Below are positions 54,856 to 64,000 of a stretch of DNA of 64,000 nt, piece by piece. A program made the position numbers and the translations under genes. The notes under the pieces were generated by a model that was not told the DNA's origin, did no database searches, and saw only the letters and a program-made list of their open reading frames with translations. Source of the DNA: Halanaerobium hydrogeniformans (lineage in GTDB: Bacteria > Bacillota > Halanaerobiia > Halanaerobiales > Halanaerobiaceae); the NCBI RefSeq assembly GCF_000166415.1, contig NC_014654.1, forward strand, positions 2,170,001-2,234,000, read 5' to 3'. Within the stretch, counting starts at the first letter, position 1; each line of letters opens with the position of its first letter.

Positions 54856-55752
54856 TTATTCATTAATGATTCTTTCACACAATTTGTGAGTGTTTAAATC
54901 AGCCATCATTATACTTTGCTTTGACTCATCTTTTTTTAACAGCTCTATAAATCTATCGATAATGTCAACAAAACCCCTGTTATACTCCATTTTATTCCAT
55001 CCATAAACTTGAGAACTACTTTTTCCCTTATTCTCATAGTTTATTATTTCAGTTAAATCAACTATTTTCTTTTTCTTTTTAAAACCCATTACCTCTACGG
55101 TTTCCTCTGTTATTGAATTATCCCTATTCATTATTCCAATTGCTGTATTTGCTGAACCCTTGATAGTAATCATTACCCTTTTTAAACTGTTGTTTTCTTC
55201 AATCTTATCTATTTCAACAGAATCAATATCTTCATCTCCATATAGATAGCGAATAGTATCTACAACATGAATAAAGTCATCCATAACAACTTTTCTTGTA
55301 TTACCCGGATTTAACTTCCTGTTTTTCTGCATTATTATTATTTTAGGACTTTTAATTTCCAGCAGAGAACGATATGTGGGAACATATCTTCTGTTAAAAC
55401 CGGTCATCAAAAGAAGGTTTTTTCTCCTTGCTATATTGATCAACTCTTTGCTTTGTTCTAAATGATAAGTTATTGGTTTATCAACATAAACATGGATATC
55501 ATTTTCAAGCAGTTTTTTAACTATTTTGTAATGTGCTTTAGAAGCTGCATGAACAAAAGCAGCTTTAATATCTTCCTCTAACAAACTATCTACTGAGGAA
55601 TAAAGTTTATCAACATGATATTTAGCTCCAAGCTCTTTCAACACATCTTCATTTCTTGTGCAAAAATATGGTTCTAACTCTGCAAGTTGAGTCACGATTG
55701 GCAGATAAGCTTTTTTAGCTATATCTCCCAGCCCAATAATCCCGATTTTCAT
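54856..55752 (-). CDS. Gfo/Idh/MocA-family oxidoreductase
   Basis: A 298-residue NAD(P)-dependent oxidoreductase with N-terminal Rossmann motif GIIGLGDIAKKAYLP and the YVDKPITYHLEQSKEL segment, in which Lys is catalytic in the family (EKP-type). The substrate, a sugar or cyclitol, is not evident. It lies between tatD and rsmA, where Bacillus has other genes, so it is probably a lineage-specific insertion. Confidence 0.85.
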   Translation of the reverse strand: MKIGIIGLGDIAKKAYLPIVTQLAELEPYFCTRNEDVLKELGAKYHVDKLYSSVDSLLEEDIKAAFVHAASKAHYKIVKKLLENDIHVYVDKPITYHLEQSKELINIARRKNLLLMTGFNRRYVPTYRSLLEIKSPKIIIMQKNRKLNPGNTRKVVMDDFIHVVDTIRYLYGDEDIDSVEIDKIEENNSLKRVMITIKGSANTAIGIMNRDNSITEETVEVMGFKKKKKIVDLTEIINYENKGKSSSQVYGWNKMEYNRGFVDIIDRFIELLKKDESKQSIMMADLNTHKLCERIINE

Positions 55753-55773
55753 TTTGATCTACCTCCCTTTTTT

Positions 55774-56541
55774 TTACAACCTATAAACCCTTTTTGCATT
55801 TTCACTTGTAAATTCTGCCATTCTATCTGCTGATATTTCTTTTATTTCAGCAGCTTTTTTTAGAATATATTTTAAATTTTCCGGTTCATTTCTTTTACCT
55901 CGGTTTGGAGATGGTGTTAAATAAGGAGAATCAGTTTCTAAAAGTATTCTATCAAACGGCATTTTTTTAAGTGCCTGACGTATTTCAGAAGCATTCTTAA
56001 AAGTAATTAAACCACCAAAAGCCACATAATAATCTCTATCAATTATTTTTTCAATCAATTCTGTCCCATATGCATAACAATGAAAAATTAAATTGGCAGA
56101 AAAGTCAGCACTTTGATCTAAAATTTTTAGTGTTTCTTCTCCAGCTGCTCGAGAGTGGACCACAACTGGCAAATCCAGTTCAGCAGCAAGATCAAGCTGA
56201 ACTTTAAAGGCCTCAATCTGTATATCACGCGGGGAATTATCATAATAAAAGTCTAAGCCGGTTTCTCCAATCGCTTTTACTTTAAGTGAAGAACTCAATT
56301 CTTTTATCTGATTTAAACTTTCTTTATTTACAGAAACTGCCTCATGTGGGTGAATACCAACAGTTGCATAAACTTTATCATAATTTTCCGCTAATTTAAC
56401 CGCCCTTATACTTGATTCAAGATCAGCACCAATATTTATTATTTCTTCAACTCCAGCTTCTCTAGCTCTGCTAAAGACTTCTTCTCTATCTTTATCATAA
56501 TCATTAAAATCTAAATGAGCATGAGTATCTATTAAATACAA
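55774..56541 (-). CDS. tatD: TatD-family metal-dependent DNase
   Basis: A 255-residue TIM-barrel hydrolase. The metal ligands are in DTHAHLDF, GETGLDFYYD, VVHSRAA, HCYAYG and LLETDSPYLTP. The family has 3'-5' exonuclease/DNase activity. The start is TTG 56541, 8 nt after AGGAGG. Confidence 0.95.
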   Translation of the reverse strand: MYLIDTHAHLDFNDYDKDREEVFSRAREAGVEEIINIGADLESSIRAVKLAENYDKVYATVGIHPHEAVSVNKESLNQIKELSSSLKVKAIGETGLDFYYDNSPRDIQIEAFKVQLDLAAELDLPVVVHSRAAGEETLKILDQSADFSANLIFHCYAYGTELIEKIIDRDYYVAFGGLITFKNASEIRQALKKMPFDRILLETDSPYLTPSPNRGKRNEPENLKYILKKAAEIKEISADRMAEFTSENAKRVYRL

Positions 56542-56629
56542 AATTTATTCCTCCTAAATAAAGTGATTTTTTTACTCTTAATTCTTATTATAACACTTTA
56601 GATTTATAAATTAAATCATTGATTTCAAT

Positions 56630-56657
56630 TTGTATGTAATTTTATTTATGCTATAAT
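56630..56657 (+). promoter_or_regulatory. promoter of the cysteine desulfurase-thiI unit
   Basis: TTGTAT (56630-56635), a 16-nt spacer and TATAAT (56652-56657), 33 nt before the start codon. Confidence 0.6.
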
Positions 56658-56689
56658 TAAATATAGATTTTAAGCAGGAGGGGAAAACA

Positions 56690-57844
56690 ATGTCAGAAGA
56701 AATATATTTAGATAATGCAGCTACAAGCAAAGTCTCACCTGCAGTAATAGAAGCAGTAGTAAAAACTATGCAAAAAAATTATGCTAATCCTTCTTCTCTA
56801 CATAGAAAGGGATTAGCAGCAGAAAAAATATTAACAAAATGTAGAAAAAACTTAGCAGAAAGATTAAATGTTAAGCCTGAAGAAATAATTTTTACTTCGG
56901 GAGGCACAGAAAGCAATAACCTTGCTGTAAGAGGGATCATAGAGCAACACAAACAGCGGGGAAAACATATAATTACTTCTCCAATAGAACACTCGTCTAT
57001 ACATAATTTAATGCTGCAATTAGAAAAAGAAGGTTGGGAAGTTGATTGGCTGCAGGTAAATAAAAAAGGAATTGTAAATATAAAGCATTTAAAAAGCCTA
57101 ATTAGAGAAGATACTATCTTAATCAGTGTAATGCATGTAAATAACGAATTAGGTACTATTGAGCCAATCAAAAAAATAGCTAAAATAATAAGAAATAAAA
57201 ATCCTTTAACATTTTTCCATGTAGATGGAGTTCAGGCTTTTAGCAAGATTTCTACGGATTTATCTGATCTAAAAGTAGATCTATATTCAATAAGTGGTCA
57301 TAAATTTCATGCACCTAAAGGAATAGGTGCTCTTTTTTTTAAAAAAGGTGTAGATTTAAAACCTCTTTTTTATGGAGGTGGACAGGAAAAAAATATAAGA
57401 CCTGGAACTGAAAACACAGCTGCTGCTGCAGGTCTAAATCAGGCTTTAAATGAAATAGCACAGCTTAACTCTAAAAATCTTTTTAATGCTAAATTAAATG
57501 AAAAGAAAAATTATTTTTTAAAAAAATTAAAAGAAATTGAAGAAGTTAAGATAAATTCACCCAAAAATGCCGTTCCTCATATTATAAATTTTTCTTTGAA
57601 AAATATAAAGGGGGAAACAATGGTGCATGCTCTGGCTGAAGAAGGTATTTATCTTTCTACTTCATCTGCCTGTACTTCAAAAAAGAAATACAGCAGGGTT
57701 TTGAAAGTATGTGGTTTCTCTGAAAATCGCATTCAAGGTGCATTAAGGATCTCTTTAACTGAAGAGATAAAGCAAAATGAAATTGATTATGTAATAACTA
57801 AAATCAAAGAAAAAATTGACTTTTTAAAAATTGTAAATAAATAA
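56690..57844 (+). CDS. cysteine desulfurase, NifS/IscS family
   Basis: A 384-residue PLP enzyme that takes sulfur from cysteine. The PLP lysine is Lys205 in SGHKFHAPKG, FHVDGVQAF holds the PLP Asp, and the sulfur-carrying Cys328 is in STSSACTSKKK on the flexible loop. ATG 56690 follows GGAGG. It precedes thiI by 26 nt, so like Bacillus NifZ it probably feeds ThiI for 4-thiouridine in tRNA. Confidence 0.95.
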   Translation: MSEEIYLDNAATSKVSPAVIEAVVKTMQKNYANPSSLHRKGLAAEKILTKCRKNLAERLNVKPEEIIFTSGGTESNNLAVRGIIEQHKQRGKHIITSPIEHSSIHNLMLQLEKEGWEVDWLQVNKKGIVNIKHLKSLIREDTILISVMHVNNELGTIEPIKKIAKIIRNKNPLTFFHVDGVQAFSKISTDLSDLKVDLYSISGHKFHAPKGIGALFFKKGVDLKPLFYGGGQEKNIRPGTENTAAAAGLNQALNEIAQLNSKNLFNAKLNEKKNYFLKKLKEIEEVKINSPKNAVPHIINFSLKNIKGETMVHALAEEGIYLSTSSACTSKKKYSRVLKVCGFSENRIQGALRISLTEEIKQNEIDYVITKIKEKIDFLKIVNK

Positions 57845-57870
57845 TTGAAATTATTATCGAGGTGAAATCA

Positions 57871-59079
57871 TTGTATAATTTAATAATTATTCGTTATGGA
57901 GAAATTAATTTAAAAGGTGATAACAAACATGATTTTATTGGTCAGTTGATCAAAAATATTGATCATGCGATAGCTGATCTTGGTGATTTTGAAATTACCA
58001 CTGTTTATGGAAGGATTTTTCTTCATGCCGAAAGCTCAGTTATAAAAAGGCTTTTAAACAGAATAATAAAACTACCCGGCATAGTATCTGCAAGTCCAGC
58101 AGTTGATTTTAAACTTAATAAAGCAGCCTCAGATTTTGATGATGAAGATTATGATAAATTAAAAGAAAAAGCACTTAAACTTTTTGAAAAAGAAGTAAAA
58201 AGCTATCCCTGTAGTTTTAAGGTTGAAACCAATAGGGCTGATAAATCTTTTCCTATCAAAAGTCCAAAGTTAAATGCAGAAATTGGTAGTGCTATTTTAA
58301 CAAATATTGAAAGTAAGGAAAAACCGCTTAAAGTAGATGTTCACAATCCTGATCACTTATTTGAAATTGAAATAACCAGAGGCAAAATCTACCTTTTTAT
58401 AAATAGAGAAAGTGGTCCAGGTGGACTACCTGTAAAATCATCTGGTCAAACTTTATTAATGCTCTCTGGAGGAATTGATAGTCCAGTTGCAGGTTGGTAT
58501 GCTTTAAAAAGAGGCTTAAAAATTGGAGCTGTTTATTTCCATTCTCCTCCTTATACTTCAGCCAGAGCCAAAGAAAAGGTTAAAGATCTGGCCCGAATAT
58601 TATCTAAATATGGGGGAGAAATCAAACTGCAGATTCCATATTTCACAGAAATCCAACAGCAAATAGTTAAAAAATGCCCTGAAAAATATACAATTACAAT
58701 CATGAGAAGAATGATGGTTAGAATAGCTAATCACCTGGCCAAAGAAAACAGCCAAAAAGCTTTAATTACCGGGGAAAGTTTAGGACAAGTTGCAAGCCAG
58801 ACTCTGGAAGGAATTCAAAGCACAGATGATGCTTCAGAGCTACCAATATTAAGGCCTTTAATTACTTCTGATAAAAATGAAATAATAGAATTGGCTAAAA
58901 AAATAGATAGTTATGAAATCTCAATTCGTCCTTATGAAGACTGCTGTACTGTTTTTATTCCTGAAGAACCTGTAACTAAACCAATTTTAAAAATAGTTAG
59001 ATCAAAAGAAGCAGTTTTAAATATAGAAAAATTAATAAAAAATTCTCTTGAGCAAATGGAAGTTCTTACAATTAATTAA
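57871..59079 (+). CDS. thiI: tRNA 4-thiouridine synthase ThiI
   Basis: A 402-residue ThiI that thiolates U8 of tRNA and may supply sulfur for thiamin. It has an N-terminal ferredoxin-like/THUMP region and a PP-loop LMLSGGIDSPVAG. The protein ends after about 400 residues, so it lacks the C-terminal rhodanese domain of E. coli ThiI; this fits firmicute ThiI. The TTG at 57871 lies after GAGGTG and matches family starts; a GTG three codons earlier falls in that site. Confidence 0.94.
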   Translation: MYNLIIIRYGEINLKGDNKHDFIGQLIKNIDHAIADLGDFEITTVYGRIFLHAESSVIKRLLNRIIKLPGIVSASPAVDFKLNKAASDFDDEDYDKLKEKALKLFEKEVKSYPCSFKVETNRADKSFPIKSPKLNAEIGSAILTNIESKEKPLKVDVHNPDHLFEIEITRGKIYLFINRESGPGGLPVKSSGQTLLMLSGGIDSPVAGWYALKRGLKIGAVYFHSPPYTSARAKEKVKDLARILSKYGGEIKLQIPYFTEIQQQIVKKCPEKYTITIMRRMMVRIANHLAKENSQKALITGESLGQVASQTLEGIQSTDDASELPILRPLITSDKNEIIELAKKIDSYEISIRPYEDCCTVFIPEEPVTKPILKIVRSKEAVLNIEKLIKNSLEQMEVLTIN

Positions 59080-59098
59080 AAATCGATTTTAAAAAAAC

Positions 59099-59138
59099 AG
59101 AGCATCTCCTTTTAGTCAAAACTAAACGGAAATGCTCT
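59099..59138. terminator. terminator between thiI and purL
   Basis: AGAGCATCTCCTTTTAGT and ACTAAACGGAAATGCTCT form an 18-bp stem with a 4-nt loop and wobble pairs. On the minus strand it runs into GTTTTTTT, so it ends purL; it may also stop thiI. Confidence 0.85.
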
Positions 59139-59153
59139 TAATTAAATCTAGCT

Positions 59154-62100
59154 TTATTTCTTGAAGTAATCTACTCCAGCCTTAAAGAGTTTTTGATCTT
59201 TTTTACCGATTATATTTTTAGAAACATTGTTCCCTATTCTTTCTGAGTGACCCATTTTACCAAAAACTCTACCATCTGGACTGGTTATCCCTTCTACTGC
59301 TGCCATTGACCCATTTGGATTAAATTCTATATTCATCGTAGGCTTACCTTCAAAATCAACATACTGAGTTGCAATCTGTCCTTTTTTATGCAGCTTTTCT
59401 ATCATTTCTGGCTCTGCTACAAAACGACCTTCTCCATGTGAAACGGGAATAGAGTGAATATCACCAACACTTACATTAGCTAGCCAGGGCGATTTATTAG
59501 AAGTTATTCTAGTAGATACAGCACAAGAAACATGGCGACCAATTGTATTATAGGTTAGGGTCGGTGAGTTATCCTTTAACTCTCTAATTTCTCCATAAGG
59601 AACTAAACCTAATTTTATTAATGCCTGAAAGCCATTACAAATTCCCAGCATTAAACCATCTCTATTATTTAAAAGGTCCATAACTGCTTCTTTGATCTTA
59701 GGATTTCTAAATACAGCGGCAATAAACTTTCCAGAACCATCTGGTTCATCACCAGCACTAAAACCACCAGGAATCACGACAATCTGAGAGTTATTGATGG
59801 TACTAGCTATTTTATTAATCGACTCTTCGATCTGTTCTGCTTTAAGATTTTTGAAAATAATAGTTTCCACTTCTGCCCCAGCTTCTCTAAATTGTCTTGC
59901 TGTATCATACTCACAATTTGTTCCGGGAAAAACCGGGATAACCACCTGTGGTTTAGCAACTTTAATCTTGGCTGAAATTTTTTCTTTGCTTTCATAACCA
60001 TTAAATTCTAGTTTCTGATCTGGACTATTGTCTGTTTCAGAATCTGTTTTTATTGTCTTAACCTTAGTTTGATATATTTTTTCCAGTGGGTTCTGCCAGG
60101 TTTCAATTGCTTCTTCAATTGAAATTTCAATATTATTTACTTTAATACTCTGTTCTTTAGTTGTAGTACCCAAAAGCTGATAGTCTATATCTGCAAATAG
60201 TTTTTCTAAATTGCTGTCTGCTCTTACTTCTAAAAGTAAAGCACCATATTCTGGTGAAAATAATTTTTCTGCTGACATATTTACTTCGATTTCTACTCCA
60301 ATCTTATTTCCAAAACTCATTTTGCTAAGAGCTTCTGCAATACCACCTAAACTAATCGCGGAAGCAGAAATGATATTCTCGGCAGCTATTAATTTATTTA
60401 TCCTAGTGTAAGCCTGCTTTAATTTTGCAATATCGACTAACTCATCTGAAGCCCTCTCTGCATTTATATAAACGAGTTTGGAATCAATTTCTTTAAATTC
60501 GGGTGAAATAACATTTCTTGCATCTACCGTATTGACCGCAAAAGAGACCAGGGTTGGAGGGACATCTAATTCATGAAAAGAACCAGACATACTGTCTTTA
60601 CCACCGATTGCAGGTAACTCAAATCTTTTCTGAGCATAATATCCTCCCAAGAGGGCACTAAAAGGTTTACCCCAGCGCTCAGGATCATTTCGTAAACGCT
60701 CAAAATATTCCTGAAAAGAAAATCTAATATTTTGGTAATCTCCTCCTGCAGCAACAATCTTAGCAATAGACTCAATAACAGCATAATAAGCTCCATGAAA
60801 AGGGCTCCAGGTGCTGAGTTTTGAATCGAAACCATAACTCATCAGAGAAGCTGTGTTAGTTTCTCCTTTTAATAATGGTATTTTTGCTGCCATAGCCTGG
60901 GTGGGTGTTAGTTGATATTTCCCTCCGAATGGCATTAAAACACTTCCTGCTCCAACAGTACTATCAAACTTTTCTTTAAGTCCTTTTTGACTGGCAACAT
61001 TAATATCAGCTAAATTGGCCAGCCATTTATCTTTTAAATCATCTTTACTTCCCAACCTATTAGCTACTACATTTTTAAAATAGTTGTTTTCTGTTTCAGG
61101 CTTTTTAATCTTTATCTCTGTTTGTTGTGAAGCACCATTTGTATCTAAAAAGCTCCTGCTAAGATTAACAATAGCATTACCATTCCAGTTCATAATTAAA
61201 CGATTATGATCTTTAACTTCTGCTACAACTGTCGCCTCTAGATTTTCTTTTTCCGCTAAATTTATAAATTCTTCTACATCTGTACTGTCAATTACTACTG
61301 CCATTCTTTCCTGAGACTCAGAAATTGCCAGTTCTGTTCCATCTAAACCCTCATATTTTTTAGGTACTACATCTAAATTAATTTCCAGTGCATCAGCTAA
61401 CTCACCGATAGCCACTGAAACACCACCTGCTCCAAAATCATTACAGACCTTAATTTTTCTACTTACTTCAGGATTTCTAAATAAACGCTGTATTTTTCTT
61501 TCTGTAGGTGGATTACCTTTTTGAACCTCTGCACTACTTTCTTCAATCGACTCTTCAGTATGAACTTTAGAAGAACCAGTTGCACCACCACAGCCATCTC
61601 TACCGGTTCTACCACCAACGAGGATGACTTTATCTCCTGCTAAAGCTTCTCCTCTATAGACATCTTCTTTAGGAGTGGCTGCTATAACAGCACCGATCTC
61701 CATATGTTTGGCAATATATCTTTCATTATAAATTTCACTTACCAATCCAGTAGCAAGACCAATTTGATTACCGTAAGAGCTATAACCATCTGAGGCTTCT
61801 TGAACAATTTTTTTCTGAGGGAGTTTGCCTTCTAAAGTTTCTTCGATTGGAGTCCGTGGATCACCTGCCCCAGTTACCCGCATAGCTTGATAAACATAAG
61901 ATCTTCCGGCTAGGGGATCACGAATAGCTCCACCTAAACAGGTTGCTGCTCCACCAAAAGGCTCAATTTCTGTGGGATGGTTATGGGTTTCATTTTTAAA
62001 CATCAATAACCATTCTTCATCTTCACCATCTACATCAACCGTTATCTCTATACTGGCTGCATTTACTTCATTGGAAATCTCAAGATCTTCTAATTTGCCA

Positions 62101-62963
62101 GCTGCCCTCAATTCTTTCATCGCCATTAAAGCGATATCCATTAAACAAATATCTTTAGTTTCAGTTTGATATATTTTTTGTCTTGCTGCTAAATACTCTT
62201 GATAGGCAGCTTCAACTTTTTTAGTGAAGTCACTTTTTTCTATTTCAACTTTTTCTATTTCAGTCAAAAATGTTGTATGACGGCAGTGATCTGACCAGTA
62301 AGTATCTAATACTTTAATTTCAGTAATAGTAGGGTCTCTCTCTTCATCATCTTTAAAATATTTTTGAGTATGAAAAATATCTGCCATACTCATGGCCAGT
62401 CCTAATTCTTCTCTAAAATCTTCTAAACCCTGCTCATCAAGTTCTATAAAACCGTTTAGTGTTTCAGCTTTTTCGGGTACCTTGTATTCCATTTCAAGGC
62501 TAGCTGGTTTTTCCATGGCTGCTTCTCTAGAATCAACCGGGTTAATATAATAATCTTTAATTTTTTCTAAATCACTTTGTTTTAAATCACCTTTTAAAAT
62601 TATTACTTTAGCTGTTCTGACCTTTGGATCTTCTTCATTATTTAAAATTTGTATACACTGTTCTGCAGAATCAGCTCTCTGATCATACTGTCCTGGTAGG
62701 TATTCTACTGCAAATGCTTTTTCGTCAGGAGCAATATCAATCTCTTCCTGGTAAATTTTATCAAGAGGAATTTCAGCAAAAATTGTTCTACAGGCTTCTT
62801 GATAGGCTTGATCAGAAATATTAGTGATATCATATCTATTTACTATTCTTAAGTCTTTTAAATTATCCCGGCCCAGGCTTTCTCTAAAATCACTCAAAAG
62901 CTGTTCGGATTCAACTTTGTATTCATCCTTTTTTTCAACAAACAATCTTCTAATTTTACTCAT
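59154..62963 (-). CDS. purL: phosphoribosylformylglycinamidine synthase, large single-chain form
   Basis: A 1,269-residue FGAM synthase, step four of purine synthesis. It joins the two AIRS-like ATP-binding halves of PurL (HNHPTEIEPFGGAATCLGGAIRD and FGAGGVSVAIGELADAL among the motifs) to a C-terminal glutaminase domain of about 265 residues with the nucleophile in LGICNGFQALIKLG and His in SHGEGRF. Separate PurQ and PurS are therefore not needed. ATG 62963 follows AAAGGAG. It stands alone and diverges from a LysR gene. Confidence 0.96.
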   Translation of the reverse strand: MSKIRRLFVEKKDEYKVESEQLLSDFRESLGRDNLKDLRIVNRYDITNISDQAYQEACRTIFAEIPLDKIYQEEIDIAPDEKAFAVEYLPGQYDQRADSAEQCIQILNNEEDPKVRTAKVIILKGDLKQSDLEKIKDYYINPVDSREAAMEKPASLEMEYKVPEKAETLNGFIELDEQGLEDFREELGLAMSMADIFHTQKYFKDDEERDPTITEIKVLDTYWSDHCRHTTFLTEIEKVEIEKSDFTKKVEAAYQEYLAARQKIYQTETKDICLMDIALMAMKELRAAGKLEDLEISNEVNAASIEITVDVDGEDEEWLLMFKNETHNHPTEIEPFGGAATCLGGAIRDPLAGRSYVYQAMRVTGAGDPRTPIEETLEGKLPQKKIVQEASDGYSSYGNQIGLATGLVSEIYNERYIAKHMEIGAVIAATPKEDVYRGEALAGDKVILVGGRTGRDGCGGATGSSKVHTEESIEESSAEVQKGNPPTERKIQRLFRNPEVSRKIKVCNDFGAGGVSVAIGELADALEINLDVVPKKYEGLDGTELAISESQERMAVVIDSTDVEEFINLAEKENLEATVVAEVKDHNRLIMNWNGNAIVNLSRSFLDTNGASQQTEIKIKKPETENNYFKNVVANRLGSKDDLKDKWLANLADINVASQKGLKEKFDSTVGAGSVLMPFGGKYQLTPTQAMAAKIPLLKGETNTASLMSYGFDSKLSTWSPFHGAYYAVIESIAKIVAAGGDYQNIRFSFQEYFERLRNDPERWGKPFSALLGGYYAQKRFELPAIGGKDSMSGSFHELDVPPTLVSFAVNTVDARNVISPEFKEIDSKLVYINAERASDELVDIAKLKQAYTRINKLIAAENIISASAISLGGIAEALSKMSFGNKIGVEIEVNMSAEKLFSPEYGALLLEVRADSNLEKLFADIDYQLLGTTTKEQSIKVNNIEISIEEAIETWQNPLEKIYQTKVKTIKTDSETDNSPDQKLEFNGYESKEKISAKIKVAKPQVVIPVFPGTNCEYDTARQFREAGAEVETIIFKNLKAEQIEESINKIASTINNSQIVVIPGGFSAGDEPDGSGKFIAAVFRNPKIKEAVMDLLNNRDGLMLGICNGFQALIKLGLVPYGEIRELKDNSPTLTYNTIGRHVSCAVSTRITSNKSPWLANVSVGDIHSIPVSHGEGRFVAEPEMIEKLHKKGQIATQYVDFEGKPTMNIEFNPNGSMAAVEGITSPDGRVFGKMGHSERIGNNVSKNIIGKKDQKLFKAGVDYFKK

Positions 62964-63151
62964 AATTTAGCTCTCCTTTAATTCTTTTTTACTAATAATA
63001 ATTTAAAGCCTATTTATCAATTCTGCCGGAATATTATGCCAGTAATCTCTACAATTTTTAAAAAAAATAAACTTTCTAAGTTAATTATAATCTGTTATAA
63101 TTAAGTAGTAAAATTAATAGTACTAATAATATTAATAAGGAGTGCTTATTA

Positions 63152-64000
63152 ATGTCTTTGAATTACGAATTATATAAGGTCTTCTATTTTGTGGCGAAAA
63201 ATTTAAGTTTTTCTAAAGCAGCAAAAGAACTCTATATTTCTCAGTCAGCTGTCAGCCAAAATATTAAAAATTTAGAAAAAGAATTAAAAACCAGGCTTTT
63301 TATTAGAAACACCAAAGAGGTTAGTTTAACTCAGGCTGGAGAAGTGTTATTTGAACACATAGAACCTGCCTTTAACTTGATTAAAACCGGAGAAAAAAAT
63401 ATCAAGGAGATTAATGCTTTAAAAAGAGGTGAGATTCATATTGGAGCTAATGATACAATTGCAAAAGACTATTTATTACCTTACTTAAATGAATTTCATA
63501 AGCTCTATCCTCAAATTCATATTCAGATTACCAATAGGACTTCCAGCACCTGTGTTGAGCTACTTAAACAAAATGCTGTTGATTTAATCATCAGCAATTT
63601 ACCAAATCCAAAAATAACTGATGATATGCTGGTTAATGAAATATTCGAATTTGAAGATATATTTATCTGCTCAAATCAATATCCAAAATTAAAAAACAAA
63701 AAAATATCTTTGCATGATTTAAAGAATTATCCACTTTTAATGCTTGAAGAAAAAACAAGTACCAGAAAGTTTTTTGATGAATTATTAAAAAAATACAATA
63801 TAGATCTCAAACCTGAAGTTGAACTGGGAAGCGTGGATCTTTTAATTGAAATGACTAAAATTGGGCTTGGAATTGCTCATGTACCCCAATATAGTTTAAA
63901 TCTTTCTCAAAATGAACTCTTTAAAATAAAAATAAAAGAAAAACTGCCAACAAGAAAATTAGCAGTAGTTAGGAATAAAGAACTCCCATTATCTAAAGCA
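63152..64000 (+). CDS. LysR-family transcriptional regulator, cut by the right edge
   Basis: Open from ATG 63152 (after AAGGAG) to the edge, 283 codons, so the last few residues are outside. The N-terminal HTH reads KNLSFSKAAKELYISQSAVSQNIKNLEKEL; the effector domain follows (RGEIHIGANDTIAKDYLLPYL). A TATAAT box lies at about 63093-63098. Its target may be the divergent purL or a gene beyond the window; the ligand is unknown. Confidence 0.92.
   Translation, partial: MSLNYELYKVFYFVAKNLSFSKAAKELYISQSAVSQNIKNLEKELKTRLFIRNTKEVSLTQAGEVLFEHIEPAFNLIKTGEKNIKEINALKRGEIHIGANDTIAKDYLLPYLNEFHKLYPQIHIQITNRTSSTCVELLKQNAVDLIISNLPNPKITDDMLVNEIFEFEDIFICSNQYPKLKNKKISLHDLKNYPLLMLEEKTSTRKFFDELLKKYNIDLKPEVELGSVDLLIEMTKIGLGIAHVPQYSLNLSQNELFKIKIKEKLPTRKLAVVRNKELPLSKA

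Noticed and set aside
62964-63151. Purine riboswitch or PurR box before purL
   Set aside because: The region is A/T-rich and I could not recognise an aptamer core or a PurR palindrome.

Overview
The window is a low-GC bacterial chromosome segment. Gene content and order point to an anaerobic, halophilic firmicute of the order Halanaerobiales, most likely Halanaerobium; this is inferred from gene content and style, not from a database search. Supporting signs are the Bacillus/Clostridium-type gene order (spoVG-glmU-prs-ctc-pth-mfd-spoVB-mazG; glnR-glnA; tatD-rsmA-veg), the GSI-alpha glutamine synthetase with a GlnR regulator, and the strong A/T bias. A phosphate-binding protein without a lipobox cysteine fits a cell with an outer membrane, as Halanaerobiales have. 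Nearly all genes lie on the minus strand. Plus-strand genes are serA, bioY, the cysteine desulfurase-thiI pair and a LysR regulator cut by the right edge.

Layout. 1-908: an IS30-type transposase cut by the left edge. 1012-3527: tex and a DivIC/FtsB-like division protein. 3693-7319: an arsenic-type cluster (arsR, arsD, two single-domain arsA genes, a YlbF-family protein with a cysteine-rich tail) behind a class-I amidotransferase-like hydrolase, with no arsenite pump gene in view. 7478-13290: sugar genes (a shared ABC ATPase, a LacI regulator with a perfect palindromic operator, beta-phosphoglucomutase), a 2H phosphoesterase and a BtuCD/FecCD-type importer without a binding protein. 13488-17755: a possible serine module (DUF1015 protein, serA, class-V aminotransferase).

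17913-24729 is a complete rRNA/tRNA operon read on the minus strand. Three near-identical tandem promoters precede 16S, 23S, 5S and 13 tRNA genes, followed by a terminator. The 23S gene carries a roughly 195-nt A/T-rich intervening sequence in helix 45, built around three tandem copies of a 33-nt hairpin unit. Long complementary flanks around 16S and 23S mark the RNase III processing stems.

24916-36524: a housekeeping block for cell wall, translation, repair and nucleotide precursors (PBP5-type carboxypeptidase, mazG, spoVB-like flippase, mfd, pth, L25/ctc, prs, glmU, spoVG). 36595-41526: an AIR-synthase-like protein coupled to an ECF transporter S component, glnA-glnR, ispE and bioY. 41529-44007: an ABC exporter with PspC-type membrane proteins. 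44174-52861: a full phosphate regulon (phoU, pstB, pstA, pstC, pstS, phoR, phoB, Na/Pi symporter) with a clear Pho box before pstS. 53044-56541: veg, a YkuK-like protein, rsmA, an oxidoreductase and tatD. 56690-59079: cysteine desulfurase and thiI. 59154-62963: the large single-chain purL, divergent from the LysR gene.

I found no phage, CRISPR array or defence island. The most unusual items are the helix-45 intervening sequence, the pump-less ars cluster with its cysteine-tailed YlbF protein, the DUF1015-serA-aminotransferase neighbourhood and the coupled ECF/AIR-synthase pair. Six genes appear to start with TTG behind strong Shine-Dalgarno sequences; these starts are corrected below.
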